From the NCBI GenBank assembly GCA_016716885.1, contig JADJUV010000006.1, positions 51,367-115,366 on the forward strand: 64,000 bases of DNA, written 5' to 3'. The translations under genes and the position numbers were made by a program. Positions 26,745-34,101 of this stretch are shown here, piece after piece. The stretch comes from Candidatus Trichofilum aggregatum (GTDB taxonomy: Bacteria > Chloroflexota > Anaerolineae > Promineifilales > Promineifilaceae). A model generated the notes under the pieces. It saw only the letters and a list, made by a program, of their open reading frames with translations, did not search any database and was not told the DNA's origin. Each line of letters opens with the position of its first letter. Within the stretch, counting starts at the first letter, position 1.

Positions 26745-27425
26745 TCAACCGGGGCTGGGCAAATGGTGGATTAATTCGGCGGTGGAGTTGAGAATGAGGT
26801 GTGCCCCGGCGCGTTCCAGTTCGTGCCGCTCCCCAAAACCGCAGAGGACAGCCACACTCTGTGCGCCAGCCCGGCGGCCCGCTAACACATCCACGGTTGT
26901 ATCACCTACCATGAGGCAGTTTTGGATAGGGATGTTGAGTTGCGCGGCCGCGCGTTTTAATGGTTCCGGGTGGGGTTTGAGGCGATAGGTGTCTTCTAGC
27001 CCACAAGTCACTTCAAGAACCTGGCCGATTTGGGGAAAGGCGTGCAGAAAGGCATCAATATGACTGCGGCCGCGGGTTGTCACCAACGCCAGCCGATATT
27101 TACCCACCAATTGGCTTATCATCGGCTCCACCCCTGGTATGAGATGAAACTCCAGCCGGTGATGGGGCTGTCGCCAATGCCGCACCCGATCCCCCAGCCG
27201 AAACATGGGCGCATCCAGGCCAAATTTATCTAACAAGGTAATCGCTGAATTGCCGGGGGTCTCGATAGCCATCACCAGACGACGAGCCAACCGATCGCCG
27301 CGGCCGCGAAACAGCGGCCGCAACCGTTGCGCCATACGGGCAACAGCCCGGTCATCGGTGTCTACCAACGTGCCATCCAGGTCAAAAAGGATGGCCTGCA
27401 CGGATTCTGGATGAAGTATGGTCAT
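26745..27425 (-). CDS. HAD-superfamily hydrolase (phosphoglycolate phosphatase-like)
   Basis: The HAD motifs are clear. AILFDLDGTLVDTDD holds the nucleophile Asp and acid/base Asp, LALVTTRG is motif II, the Lys of YRLKPHPEPL is motif III, and MVGDTTVDVLAGRRAG is motif IV. A helical cap (about residues 20-95) makes it subclass IA, like phosphoglycolate phosphatases. The substrate is not determined. I use ATG 27425; a GTG at 27449 would add eight residues. The gene lies convergent to the giant gene and upstream of a short mobile element. Confidence 0.85.
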   Translation of the reverse strand: MTILHPESVQAILFDLDGTLVDTDDRAVARMAQRLRPLFRGRGDRLARRLVMAIETPGNSAITLLDKFGLDAPMFRLGDRVRHWRQPHHRLEFHLIPGVEPMISQLVGKYRLALVTTRGRSHIDAFLHAFPQIGQVLEVTCGLEDTYRLKPHPEPLKRAAAQLNIPIQNCLMVGDTTVDVLAGRRAGAQSVAVLCGFGERHELERAGAHLILNSTAELIHHLPSPG

Positions 27426-27465
27426 GCCCTCTGTGTCAATTCTGCCCACCTTTCTACCCCTAAGC

Positions 27466-27597
27466 GTACCGTTCAGTTGGATTACATCAACGGGTTAGGA
27501 AATAAACGGATTTTCCAGAGGCCGCTCTTAACCTGTTCCTTTCAAAATCCGTTTTTGTAACTAAAAATGGCACCATGTAGTCTCTAGACTGAACGGT
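27466..27597. mobile_element. MITE-like element family D with 11-bp target duplication
   Basis: The 132-bp element is bordered by the direct repeat TACCCCTAAGC (27455-27465 and 27598-27608). Its ends are the inverted pair ACCGTTCAGT / ACTGAACGGT. It contains no gene. A related sequence lies at 62944-63020 (CGTTCAGTT, TACATCAACGG, AAACGGATTTT, CAGAGGCC). The insertion lies directly at the 3' end of the membrane-kinase gene, whose stop codon is part of the duplicated target. Confidence 0.75.
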
Positions 27598-27602
27598 TAC
27601 CC

Positions 27603-28271
27603 CTAAGCAAAGGGCCACAAACTGACCAGCACAATCGCGGCCGCGGTAATCGTCAAATTATCCAGGCCCCCCACCGAAACAGCTTCCACTAGCATCGTCA
27701 CCGTGGCAATAACGACCGCGGGCAAGAGGGCAGCGGCGGGACTGATGACTGGTTCACCGGCGGTGAGCCACAAGGCCAACCATACCGTAAACGTGGTGGC
27801 AACCCAGAAGCCGGTTGAGCCTTCCACGGTACGCGTGGCTCCACGAAAGCTATAATGTCGTTTGCCAATAGCTCGCCCCACCACTGGAGCCAGACCATCG
27901 CCCCAGGCCAGGGGCATCAGGGCGGCTACCATGAGTGGGGGCTGTTCCCAGAAGAGGACAGCGGTGACTGCGGCCGCGATGGGGAAGTAAACTGTGCCCA
28001 AATTGGAGCGGTCACTGCTGGCCATGGCGGCGAGGAAGCCGTATTTCCAGTCTAAAAAGTTGAGCACCGCAAACGAGAGCGCGGCCGCGACAAACCACCA
28101 GGGGGAATCAAAGAGCAAATGAATAAACCAGCTCATCATGCCCACGCCAATATGGATAAACTTACGGGTAAAACCACTGCCATAACCCCGCCAGCGGCGC
28201 AACCCTTCCGCCGTGCCAATCATGGCAAATACATAGATAAAACACAGAACGAGGCCAAACCAGTTGTTCAT
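27603..28271 (-). CDS. Phytol/dolichol kinase-like integral membrane protein
   Basis: The 222 residues contain about six or seven membrane segments. Family marks are TRKFIHIGVGMMSW near residue 35 and the cytosolic nucleotide-binding motif GDGLAPVVGRAIGKRHYSF, followed by RTVEGSTGFW. The C-terminal EAVSVGGLDNLTI is also typical. This pattern is that of the SEC59/VTE5 family, CTP-dependent polyprenol, phytol or dolichol kinases. The substrate is not known; polyprenol phosphate for surface glycan assembly would fit nearby envelope genes, but this is inference. A mobile element abuts the stop codon. Confidence 0.82.
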   Translation of the reverse strand: MNNWFGLVLCFIYVFAMIGTAEGLRRWRGYGSGFTRKFIHIGVGMMSWFIHLLFDSPWWFVAAALSFAVLNFLDWKYGFLAAMASSDRSNLGTVYFPIAAAVTAVLFWEQPPLMVAALMPLAWGDGLAPVVGRAIGKRHYSFRGATRTVEGSTGFWVATTFTVWLALWLTAGEPVISPAAALLPAVVIATVTMLVEAVSVGGLDNLTITAAAIVLVSLWPFA

Positions 28272-28343
28272 AAGGGGAGATGTATCCTGGAAAGTGAGGT
28301 GAATGGGTTTACCCGTTGACTCTGGAACTGAGTTTGGGGTTAG

Positions 28344-28439
28344 CGGGAGTGGATGGGAGTCGAACCCACCGCCGCCTGTTCAGCACAGCCGGCCACTTAT
28401 TTTGAAGACAAGGGCATCCACCGGGACACAACCACTCCC
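28344..28439 (-). tRNA. selC: tRNA-Sec (selenocysteine, anticodon UCA)
   Basis: On the minus strand the acceptor stem is 8 bp (GGGAGTGG 28439-28432 with CCACTCCC 28352-28345), not 7. The anticodon arm is CTTGT-CTTCAAA-ATAAG with UCA at 28405-28403. The D-arm pairs GTGTC with GATGC. A long variable arm and the T-arm GTGGG-TTCGACT-CCCAT follow. The total is 96 nt and CCA is not encoded. An 8-bp acceptor, UCA and a long variable arm together are diagnostic of bacterial tRNA-Sec, which is charged with serine, converted by SelA and delivered by SelB. No selA, selB or selD is in this window. Confidence 0.93.
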
Positions 28440-28529
28440 ACCCATGAATATAATCCAGGTGTCTGACTTTGCAAAGTTACCCCTGCCTGAGGTCCACAAA
28501 ACAGACATGCCAGACCACCCTACAGTTGT

Positions 28530-28578
28530 TATAATCACGCCCGTCCCTTACACCAGTAACCAGACCTCAAATAAGGAG
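28530..28578 (+). promoter_or_regulatory. Promoter -10 and ribosome-binding site of the GCS2 gene
   Basis: A perfect TATAAT lies at 28530-28535 (no good -35). A strong AAGGAG at 28573-28578, 8 nt before ATG 28587, favours this start over the TTG at 28581. Confidence 0.55.
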
Positions 28579-28586
28579 AATTGCCT

Positions 28587-29753
28587 ATGGCCGTGCCAAC
28601 TCCCCCGCTGACTTTAGGCGTTGAAGAAGAGTACCAGATCATTCATCCTGAAACGCGCAATCTGTACGCTTATATCAGTGAATTTCTGAAATTAGATGCC
28701 CAACGTATTACCAAACTTGATATAAAGCCGGAGTTCCGACAGTCACAGGTCGAGGTAGGCACACGGGTTTGCCGTAACATCAAAGAGGTACGTTACGAAG
28801 TGGAGCGGTTGCGTCGGGCGGTAGTAGAAATGGCCGAGGCGCAAAACTTAAGGATCGCGGCCGCGTCCACCCACCCCTTTGCCCGTTGGGACGAACAGCC
28901 CATCACCGAAGGTGAGCGTTACAAAGAACTCATCGACGACCTCCAAGGTGTCGGCAAACGGCTCCTCATCTTTGGCATGCACGTCCATGTCGGTTTTGGA
29001 CACAAAGAGAACCCGGAACTCAAAGACATGATGATAGACATCATGAACCAGGCCCGTTACTTCATCCCCCACCTGCTGGCCCTTTCCACCAGCTCCCCCT
29101 TCTGGCACGGGCAAAACACCGGTCTCAAATCTTACCGGAGCGTCGTCTTTGAAATGCTTCCCCGCACCGGCATTCCCCATTCCTTTGTATCCTGGGCAGA
29201 ATACGCCAATTTTGAACGGACCCTGGAACGTGTCGGTGCTTTCGGTAAAAGAGACAAACGCGCCAAAATCTGGTGGGACATTCGCCCTCATCCCATCTTC
29301 GATACCCTCGAATTTCGTATCTCAGACATCTGCACCCGAATAGATGAGTGCATCTGCATTGCCGCACTATTCCAGGCCATTTGCGCCAAACTGGTCAAAC
29401 TCCGCCGCCAAAATATGTCCTGGCGCCCCTATCGCCATGCCTACATCACCGAAAATAAATGGCGCGCTGTTCGTTACGGCATCCATGGCGAACTTATTGA
29501 TTACGGCAAAGAAGAATCCGTACCCCTGCCGTTTTTGATAGAAGAGCTTCTAGAACTGGTAGACGATGTCGTAGATGAACTGGGGAGTCGCAAAGAAGTA
29601 GAATATGCCCGTACCATTTTACGCAATGGCTCTAGTGCTGACCGTCAGGTCGCTGTCTACAACGAACATGGCGGTGACGAAAACCGGGAAAACGCACTCC
29701 TGGCCGTGGTAGATAATCTGATTCAAGAAACAAAAGAAGGGTTGACACTATAA
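28587..29753 (+). CDS. Glutamate-cysteine ligase family 2 (YbdK-like carboxylate-amine ligase)
   Basis: The 388-residue protein has the GCS2 family marks. LTLGVEEEYQII at the N-terminus carries acidic residues for metal and ATP. FGMHVHVGF near residue 135, SPFWHGQNTGLKSYR and TLEFRISDICTR also match. The family forms a gamma-glutamyl amide bond with ATP; for YbdK-type members the activity on cysteine is weak, and some act in other ligations. The protein is soluble. A perfect 12-bp hairpin follows the stop. One GCGGCCGC copy lies at the Ala-Ala-Ala-Ser of residues about 92-95. Confidence 0.9.
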   Translation: MAVPTPPLTLGVEEEYQIIHPETRNLYAYISEFLKLDAQRITKLDIKPEFRQSQVEVGTRVCRNIKEVRYEVERLRRAVVEMAEAQNLRIAAASTHPFARWDEQPITEGERYKELIDDLQGVGKRLLIFGMHVHVGFGHKENPELKDMMIDIMNQARYFIPHLLALSTSSPFWHGQNTGLKSYRSVVFEMLPRTGIPHSFVSWAEYANFERTLERVGAFGKRDKRAKIWWDIRPHPIFDTLEFRISDICTRIDECICIAALFQAICAKLVKLRRQNMSWRPYRHAYITENKWRAVRYGIHGELIDYGKEESVPLPFLIEELLELVDDVVDELGSRKEVEYARTILRNGSSADRQVAVYNEHGGDENRENALLAVVDNLIQETKEGLTL

Positions 29754-29765
29754 CCATTAACCCCT

Positions 29766-29796
29766 GGCGTCAGAGGTGCAGACAACCTCTGACGCC
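29766..29796 (+). terminator. Hairpin after the GCS2 gene
   Basis: Arms GGCGTCAGAGGT and ACCTCTGACGCC form a perfect 12-bp stem 12 nt after the stop codon. The downstream tract is C/T-rich rather than a pure T run, so termination is likely but not certain. Confidence 0.6.
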
Positions 29797-29945
29797 CCTT
29801 CCCCCTCTTAATCCCATTCGTAAGCAAGCCCCTCTACCATACCTTAGAGTGCAACACACCACCTTGACAGGTTCGTTGTCTCTCCCACGACTTTCAACAA
29901 CAGAAATGATCCCAGCGTTAGCCTGTAAATAACGCCTCGCGCCTT

Positions 29946-30728
29946 ATGCATCCGACCATCATGTCTTCATCCCGCCAGAACTCCACCCTTGATGGCATTC
30001 GCCTTTATCTGAGCCGACAAGCTAGCAGTCCTGGACGTTATCTAATTGAGCAATTTTTCTTTGCCCTTTTAGGCTGGATTCCCACGGTGATTGGCATTGG
30101 CTTGCGGGGGATTTTATATCGGGCCATTCTCAAAATGGATGGTCAGGCGGCTATCGAAAACAATGTACGCTTGCGGTTTGCCAACTATATTCGTCTGGGG
30201 CACGGCGTCTATCTGGATCAGGGCAGCTATTTACACGCCACTCCCGGCGGTATCGAATTAGGTGATGAGACTATCGTTATGCACGGCGCCGTGCTTCACG
30301 TTTACAACTTCCGTAACTTACCCCGTGCCGGTATCAAGGTAGGCAAAAACAGCCTTATTGGTGAATACAGCATCATCCGCGGTCAAGGGGGCGTCACGAT
30401 TGGGGATCGGGTTTACACCTCACCATTTACCCAAATCATTGCCGTCAACCATATTTTTGACGACCCGGATCGCCCCTTTGTCGATCAAGGCATCACGGCC
30501 GAAGGCATCGTGATTGAGGATGATGTCTGGTTAGGGGCTGGGGCCGTCATTACTGATGGGGTACGGGTAGGCCAGGGATCAGTCGTGGCCGCCGGGGCTG
30601 TGGTCACCAAGGATGTGCCCCCGCACACAGTTGTCGCCGGAGTTCCGGCAAAAGTGATCAAACAAATTGAAAAAGGTACTGACGGTCATCATCTTGGCCG
30701 GACGATTTATTTTGAAACCGACAAATAA
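29946..30728 (+). CDS. Left-handed beta-helix (hexapeptide) acyltransferase
   Basis: The N-terminal third has a hydrophobic segment (FFFALLGWIPTVIGIGL, about residues 38-54). From about residue 75 the protein shows hexapeptide repeats (IRLGHG, IELGDE, IKVGKN, VTIGDR, IVIEDDVWLGAGAVI), ending in VVAGVPAKVIK, the typical C-terminus of LacA/WbbJ/CysE-like acetyltransferases. A loop with AVNHIFDDPDRP supplies the catalytic-type His. The likely role is O- or N-acetylation of a cell-envelope sugar. It lies 14 bases upstream of a GT2 gene on the same strand, so the two are co-transcribed. Confidence 0.88.
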   Translation: MHPTIMSSSRQNSTLDGIRLYLSRQASSPGRYLIEQFFFALLGWIPTVIGIGLRGILYRAILKMDGQAAIENNVRLRFANYIRLGHGVYLDQGSYLHATPGGIELGDETIVMHGAVLHVYNFRNLPRAGIKVGKNSLIGEYSIIRGQGGVTIGDRVYTSPFTQIIAVNHIFDDPDRPFVDQGITAEGIVIEDDVWLGAGAVITDGVRVGQGSVVAAGAVVTKDVPPHTVVAGVPAKVIKQIEKGTDGHHLGRTIYFETDK

Positions 30729-30742
30729 TTGGAGAAGGATTC

Positions 30743-31942
30743 ATGACAACACTTTCGGTAGTCATTCCGGCTTATAACGAAGAAGATGGCATTGAGGAAA
30801 TTGCTCAACGTGTCCTGAATGTTCGTGAAGCGCTGGTTAAGGTAGGGGTCAACCGCCTAGAACTTCTAGTCGTTAATGATGGCTCACGAGATCGCACCGC
30901 CGAGATCGCCAACAATATTGTGGGCGTGACCGTGGTTAATCACCCCACGAATAAGGGGTATGGGGCGGCCCTGAAGACTGGTTTTGGGAAAGCTCAGGGA
31001 GAACTTATCGCTTTTCTGGATGCGGATGGCACTTATCCGCCGGAATATTTCCCTCAGTTATGCCAGGAAGTATTGAAAAACGGGGCGCAATTGGTGGTAG
31101 GTTCACGCCGTTCCGGGGCTGAAAGCCACATGCCACCCATGCGGCGGCTGGGTAACTTCATCTGGTCTAATCTCATTAGCGTATTGGGGGGCCAGCGGGT
31201 TATTGACCCGGCTAGTGGGATGCGCGTATTTCGCCGGGAAATTTTGGAACAAATTTACCCCTTGCCCGATGGTCTCAATCTGACGCCCGTGATGAGCACC
31301 CGCGCTGTGCATGAAGGGGTTCGTATGAAGGAGTTGCCTATTCCTTACAGCGAACGTCTGGGCCGCTCCAAGCTGAGTGTAGTACGTGACGGCTCGATTT
31401 TCCTGCAATCAATGGTCTGGACAGCGCTGACTTACAATCCGGTCAAGATTTTGGGCATGGTAGGGGGTGTAGGCGTTGGCATAGCCTTTCTAATAGCTCT
31501 GGTGTTGGTTGTCTCTCGCCTGAGTGGGGTAACTGAACTGGATCGCTGGGGAGTAGCGGCAGTGTTTACGGCGCTTGTGGCGGGTGTTATTGGGGTTAAT
31601 TTGTTTGCCCTGGGCACAACCTTCAACTATTTAGTGACCTTGTTCATCAAACGGCCCATTCGTCAGGGTTTATTTGGTCGTCCCTTGTTTAAGACACCTT
31701 TGGAAAGGCAGTTTGGTTGGATTGGGGCCACGAGTTTTCTTTTGGGGTTGGTAATTGCCATTGCCAGTCTGGTCATTGGTATTGGTGAGGATGATATTGC
31801 CCGGCTGTGGTTGTATCTTCTGGGGGGGGCAATGCTCTCGCTGGTGGGTGTTCAGTTAATGGTATACTGGATTCTCTCGCGAGTATTAGAAGAGTTGAGC
31901 CAACGCGAGGCGATCACCCAGGTGTCTTTGCAGGTTGATTAG
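30743..31942 (+). CDS. Family 2 glycosyltransferase, dolichyl/polyprenyl-phosphate sugar transferase type
   Basis: The N-terminal GT-A domain starts LSVVIPAYNEEDGI and has LLVVNDGSRDRTAE and the metal-binding AFLDADGTYPPEYF. GSRRSGAESHMP and AVHEGVRMKELPI match DPM1/DPMS-like synthases that load a sugar on a polyprenyl phosphate. The C-terminal part (from about residue 232) has four membrane segments, as in GtrB/ArnC-like members. The ribosome site GGAGAAGG precedes the ATG. The preceding acyltransferase and the following radical SAM gene suggest an envelope lipid or glycan pathway. Confidence 0.9.
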   Translation: MTTLSVVIPAYNEEDGIEEIAQRVLNVREALVKVGVNRLELLVVNDGSRDRTAEIANNIVGVTVVNHPTNKGYGAALKTGFGKAQGELIAFLDADGTYPPEYFPQLCQEVLKNGAQLVVGSRRSGAESHMPPMRRLGNFIWSNLISVLGGQRVIDPASGMRVFRREILEQIYPLPDGLNLTPVMSTRAVHEGVRMKELPIPYSERLGRSKLSVVRDGSIFLQSMVWTALTYNPVKILGMVGGVGVGIAFLIALVLVVSRLSGVTELDRWGVAAVFTALVAGVIGVNLFALGTTFNYLVTLFIKRPIRQGLFGRPLFKTPLERQFGWIGATSFLLGLVIAIASLVIGIGEDDIARLWLYLLGGAMLSLVGVQLMVYWILSRVLEELSQREAITQVSLQVD

Positions 31943-31956
31943 TCGTCTTATAAAGT

Positions 31957-31990
31957 GGCAGCTGCTCTTGAGGGTAGCTGCCCTTTTTTT
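31957..31990 (+). terminator. Terminator of the acyltransferase-GT2 unit
   Basis: Arms GGCAGCT (31957-31963) and AGCTGCC (31976-31982) are followed by a T7 run at 31984-31990, directly after the GT2 gene. Confidence 0.85.
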
Positions 31991-32183
31991 GTGCCGATAT
32001 TTTTGTTATTTTAATCATAAAAATATGGCAAATTGGCGAAAAGTAGGCATAATGATGCCGCGGCCGCGGGCGTTAAGACAAGTTGTCAGGTTATTTCCGT
32101 ATGCTGAAACTTAGTAGAACTTATTCATAGCCCCGCTCGCCCATTCGCAATCATCATACAAGGCATACAAAGAGGAATCTATC

Positions 32184-33893
32184 ATGAGCGAAAAAGTAGA
32201 CGTCAAACTTGACGAAGTCAATGTAGCGAACAACGGGAAAGCTACTCCCGATAAAGATAGTAAAGAATGGAAAAATCTGGGCACCCGGCGTGTGCCCCAA
32301 TTACGCATGGCTAACTTCCCTGACGCTGACGAAGCCGTGCGCCAGGGTTCCATGCACACCCCCCGCTCCGCCACAGCCGTAGACATTTTGTTGGTGAATC
32401 CACCCACCCCCGACGGTGGTTTGTGGATTCGTACCCAGCACCGGGTAGGGCGTCGCACCCGTGAAAATATGGTATGGCCCCAGGTGTCTCTGGCCCAAAT
32501 GGGAGCCTTGCTTCACCCAGAGCATAAAATCGCCATTATTGACGCCAACGCCGAACGGATGGATTGGAAAACGTTCGCCCAAAAATTGGACGAGTATCAA
32601 CCCAAATATTATCTAACCCAGGTAACGGCCCCAACCCTGGAAAATGATATGTACGGCTGTTTTTTGGCGAAAGCGCGGGGTGCCCTGACCATCGCCTTCG
32701 GAACCCATGTCACCCCTATCCCCCGTGAAACCATGCGCCCCTTCCCGGCCCTGGATTTCATTTTGCTGGGTGAACCGGACCTGACCATACGGGATTTATT
32801 GGATCATCTGGAAAATAAGGTTGATCAACGCCCCGAGAATATCAAAAAAATCATCATGGAGACGGACCCGATGTACAAACCGGCCTTCCGTGAGGATGGT
32901 TCGGTTGATTTTGCCAACATCAAAGGGCTGGTCTGGCGGGATAAGGGCGAAGTGATAATCAATCTCACCCGCCCGTTCATCAAAAACATGGATTCGATGC
33001 CCCATCCGTTGCATCACCTGTTGCCCTGGCAAAAATACCGGATGCCGCTCATCAAAGGGCCATTCACCTTTATTGTTACCAGTCGCGGTTGCCCGGCAGG
33101 TTGCACCTATTGCATCAAACACGTCAGCTACCAGTACAGCGTTCGGCTGCGTTCCCCGGAACACATCATGGAAGAGTTGTGGATTCTCAAGAAGATGGGA
33201 CTCAACAACATTCACATGTATTCCGACCTGTTTACCGTGAACCGGGAGCAGGTGATGGCGCTGTGCCAGATGATGATTGATCAGAACATTCAGATCCGAT
33301 GGACCAGCAACAGCCGGGTAGATTACGTGGACGAAGAGATGTTGCAGATCATGGCTAAGGCAGGTTGCCGCCTGATTTCCTGGGGCATTGAAAGTGGCAA
33401 CGAGCAGATTTTGCGCCATGCCCGCAAGGGCGCCTATCCTGACAAGGCCGAAAAAGCCCTGACCTGGGCCAAGAAAGCTGGCATTATGAACTGGGGCTAC
33501 TTCATCATTGGTTTGCCCGGCGAAACGGTGGAATCCATTCAGGACACCATCGCCTTTGCTAAGAAATTGCCCCTGGACATTGCGCTGTTCCATGTGGCCG
33601 CGCCTTATCCGGGTACCCCGTTCTTCTTTGAAGTGGTAGAAAACAACTGGTTCCGCCCCGGAACCAAGTGGGAACAGGTGGATATGGATAAGGGGACGGT
33701 GTTGGATTACGAGAACCTGAAGGCTGAGGAGTTGCTCTACTGGCAAAAACGGGCCTTCCGCGAATGGGCCTTCCGTCCGGGTCCGGTGATGACCTATCTG
33801 AAGATGCTCTTGTCTGACGTTTCGACGATGAAGTCGGCGTTGAGTGTGGGTTTGCAAACACTGAGCTGGCAGGCACGGGCCAACGAGCATTAA
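32184..33893 (+). CDS. B12-binding-domain radical SAM enzyme
   Basis: The 569 residues start with an N-terminal cobalamin-binding-like Rossmann domain (VDILLVNPPTPDGG near residue 66, IAIIDANAERMDW). A radical SAM core follows with CPAGCTYC near residues 305-312 (CxxxCxxC, 4Fe-4S). SWGIESGNEQILR and GYFIIGLPGET are typical SAM- and substrate-barrel motifs. This architecture is shared by BchE, HpnJ-like and P-methylase enzymes; the substrate is not set by sequence. No GCGGCCGC copy lies in the gene. The gene follows an acyltransferase-GT2 unit, so a lipid or envelope modification is possible. Confidence 0.9.
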   Translation: MSEKVDVKLDEVNVANNGKATPDKDSKEWKNLGTRRVPQLRMANFPDADEAVRQGSMHTPRSATAVDILLVNPPTPDGGLWIRTQHRVGRRTRENMVWPQVSLAQMGALLHPEHKIAIIDANAERMDWKTFAQKLDEYQPKYYLTQVTAPTLENDMYGCFLAKARGALTIAFGTHVTPIPRETMRPFPALDFILLGEPDLTIRDLLDHLENKVDQRPENIKKIIMETDPMYKPAFREDGSVDFANIKGLVWRDKGEVIINLTRPFIKNMDSMPHPLHHLLPWQKYRMPLIKGPFTFIVTSRGCPAGCTYCIKHVSYQYSVRLRSPEHIMEELWILKKMGLNNIHMYSDLFTVNREQVMALCQMMIDQNIQIRWTSNSRVDYVDEEMLQIMAKAGCRLISWGIESGNEQILRHARKGAYPDKAEKALTWAKKAGIMNWGYFIIGLPGETVESIQDTIAFAKKLPLDIALFHVAAPYPGTPFFFEVVENNWFRPGTKWEQVDMDKGTVLDYENLKAEELLYWQKRAFREWAFRPGPVMTYLKMLLSDVSTMKSALSVGLQTLSWQARANEH

Positions 33894-34031
33894 TACGAGG
33901 GCGGAAAAAACTCACACCAAGTCGCAAAGGACGCAAAACCACCAAAATAGAATCCATGTCTATTCGTGGCTCCTTTCCGTGGATGCATTAATGCGCTTGT
34001 TATGTGACGTGTAAGGTGTAATCAATACTAT

Positions 34032-34077
34032 AAAAGCGTGATGTGCGGCCGCAAGGTGTACATCACGCTTTTATTTT
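34032..34077 (+). terminator. Terminator with GCGGCCGC in its loop
   Basis: Arms AAAAGCGTGATGT (34032-34044) and ACATCACGCTTTT (34060-34072) make a perfect 13-bp stem ending in a T-rich tail. The loop contains the octamer palindrome GCGGCCGC at 34045-34052. It lies between the radical SAM gene and the O-antigen-ligase-like gene. Confidence 0.8.
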
Positions 34078-34101
34078 GTCTTAGTGGGTCAACATTCAAT
34101 T

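Noticed and set aside
28303..28611. 102-residue open frame over the tRNA-Sec gene
   Set aside because: It runs antisense through the tRNA and ends in the GCS2 start region; chance frame.
32796..33890. 364-residue open frame antisense to the radical SAM gene
   Set aside because: It mirrors the coding strand; its His/Pro/Gln-rich composition is that of a reverse-strand shadow.
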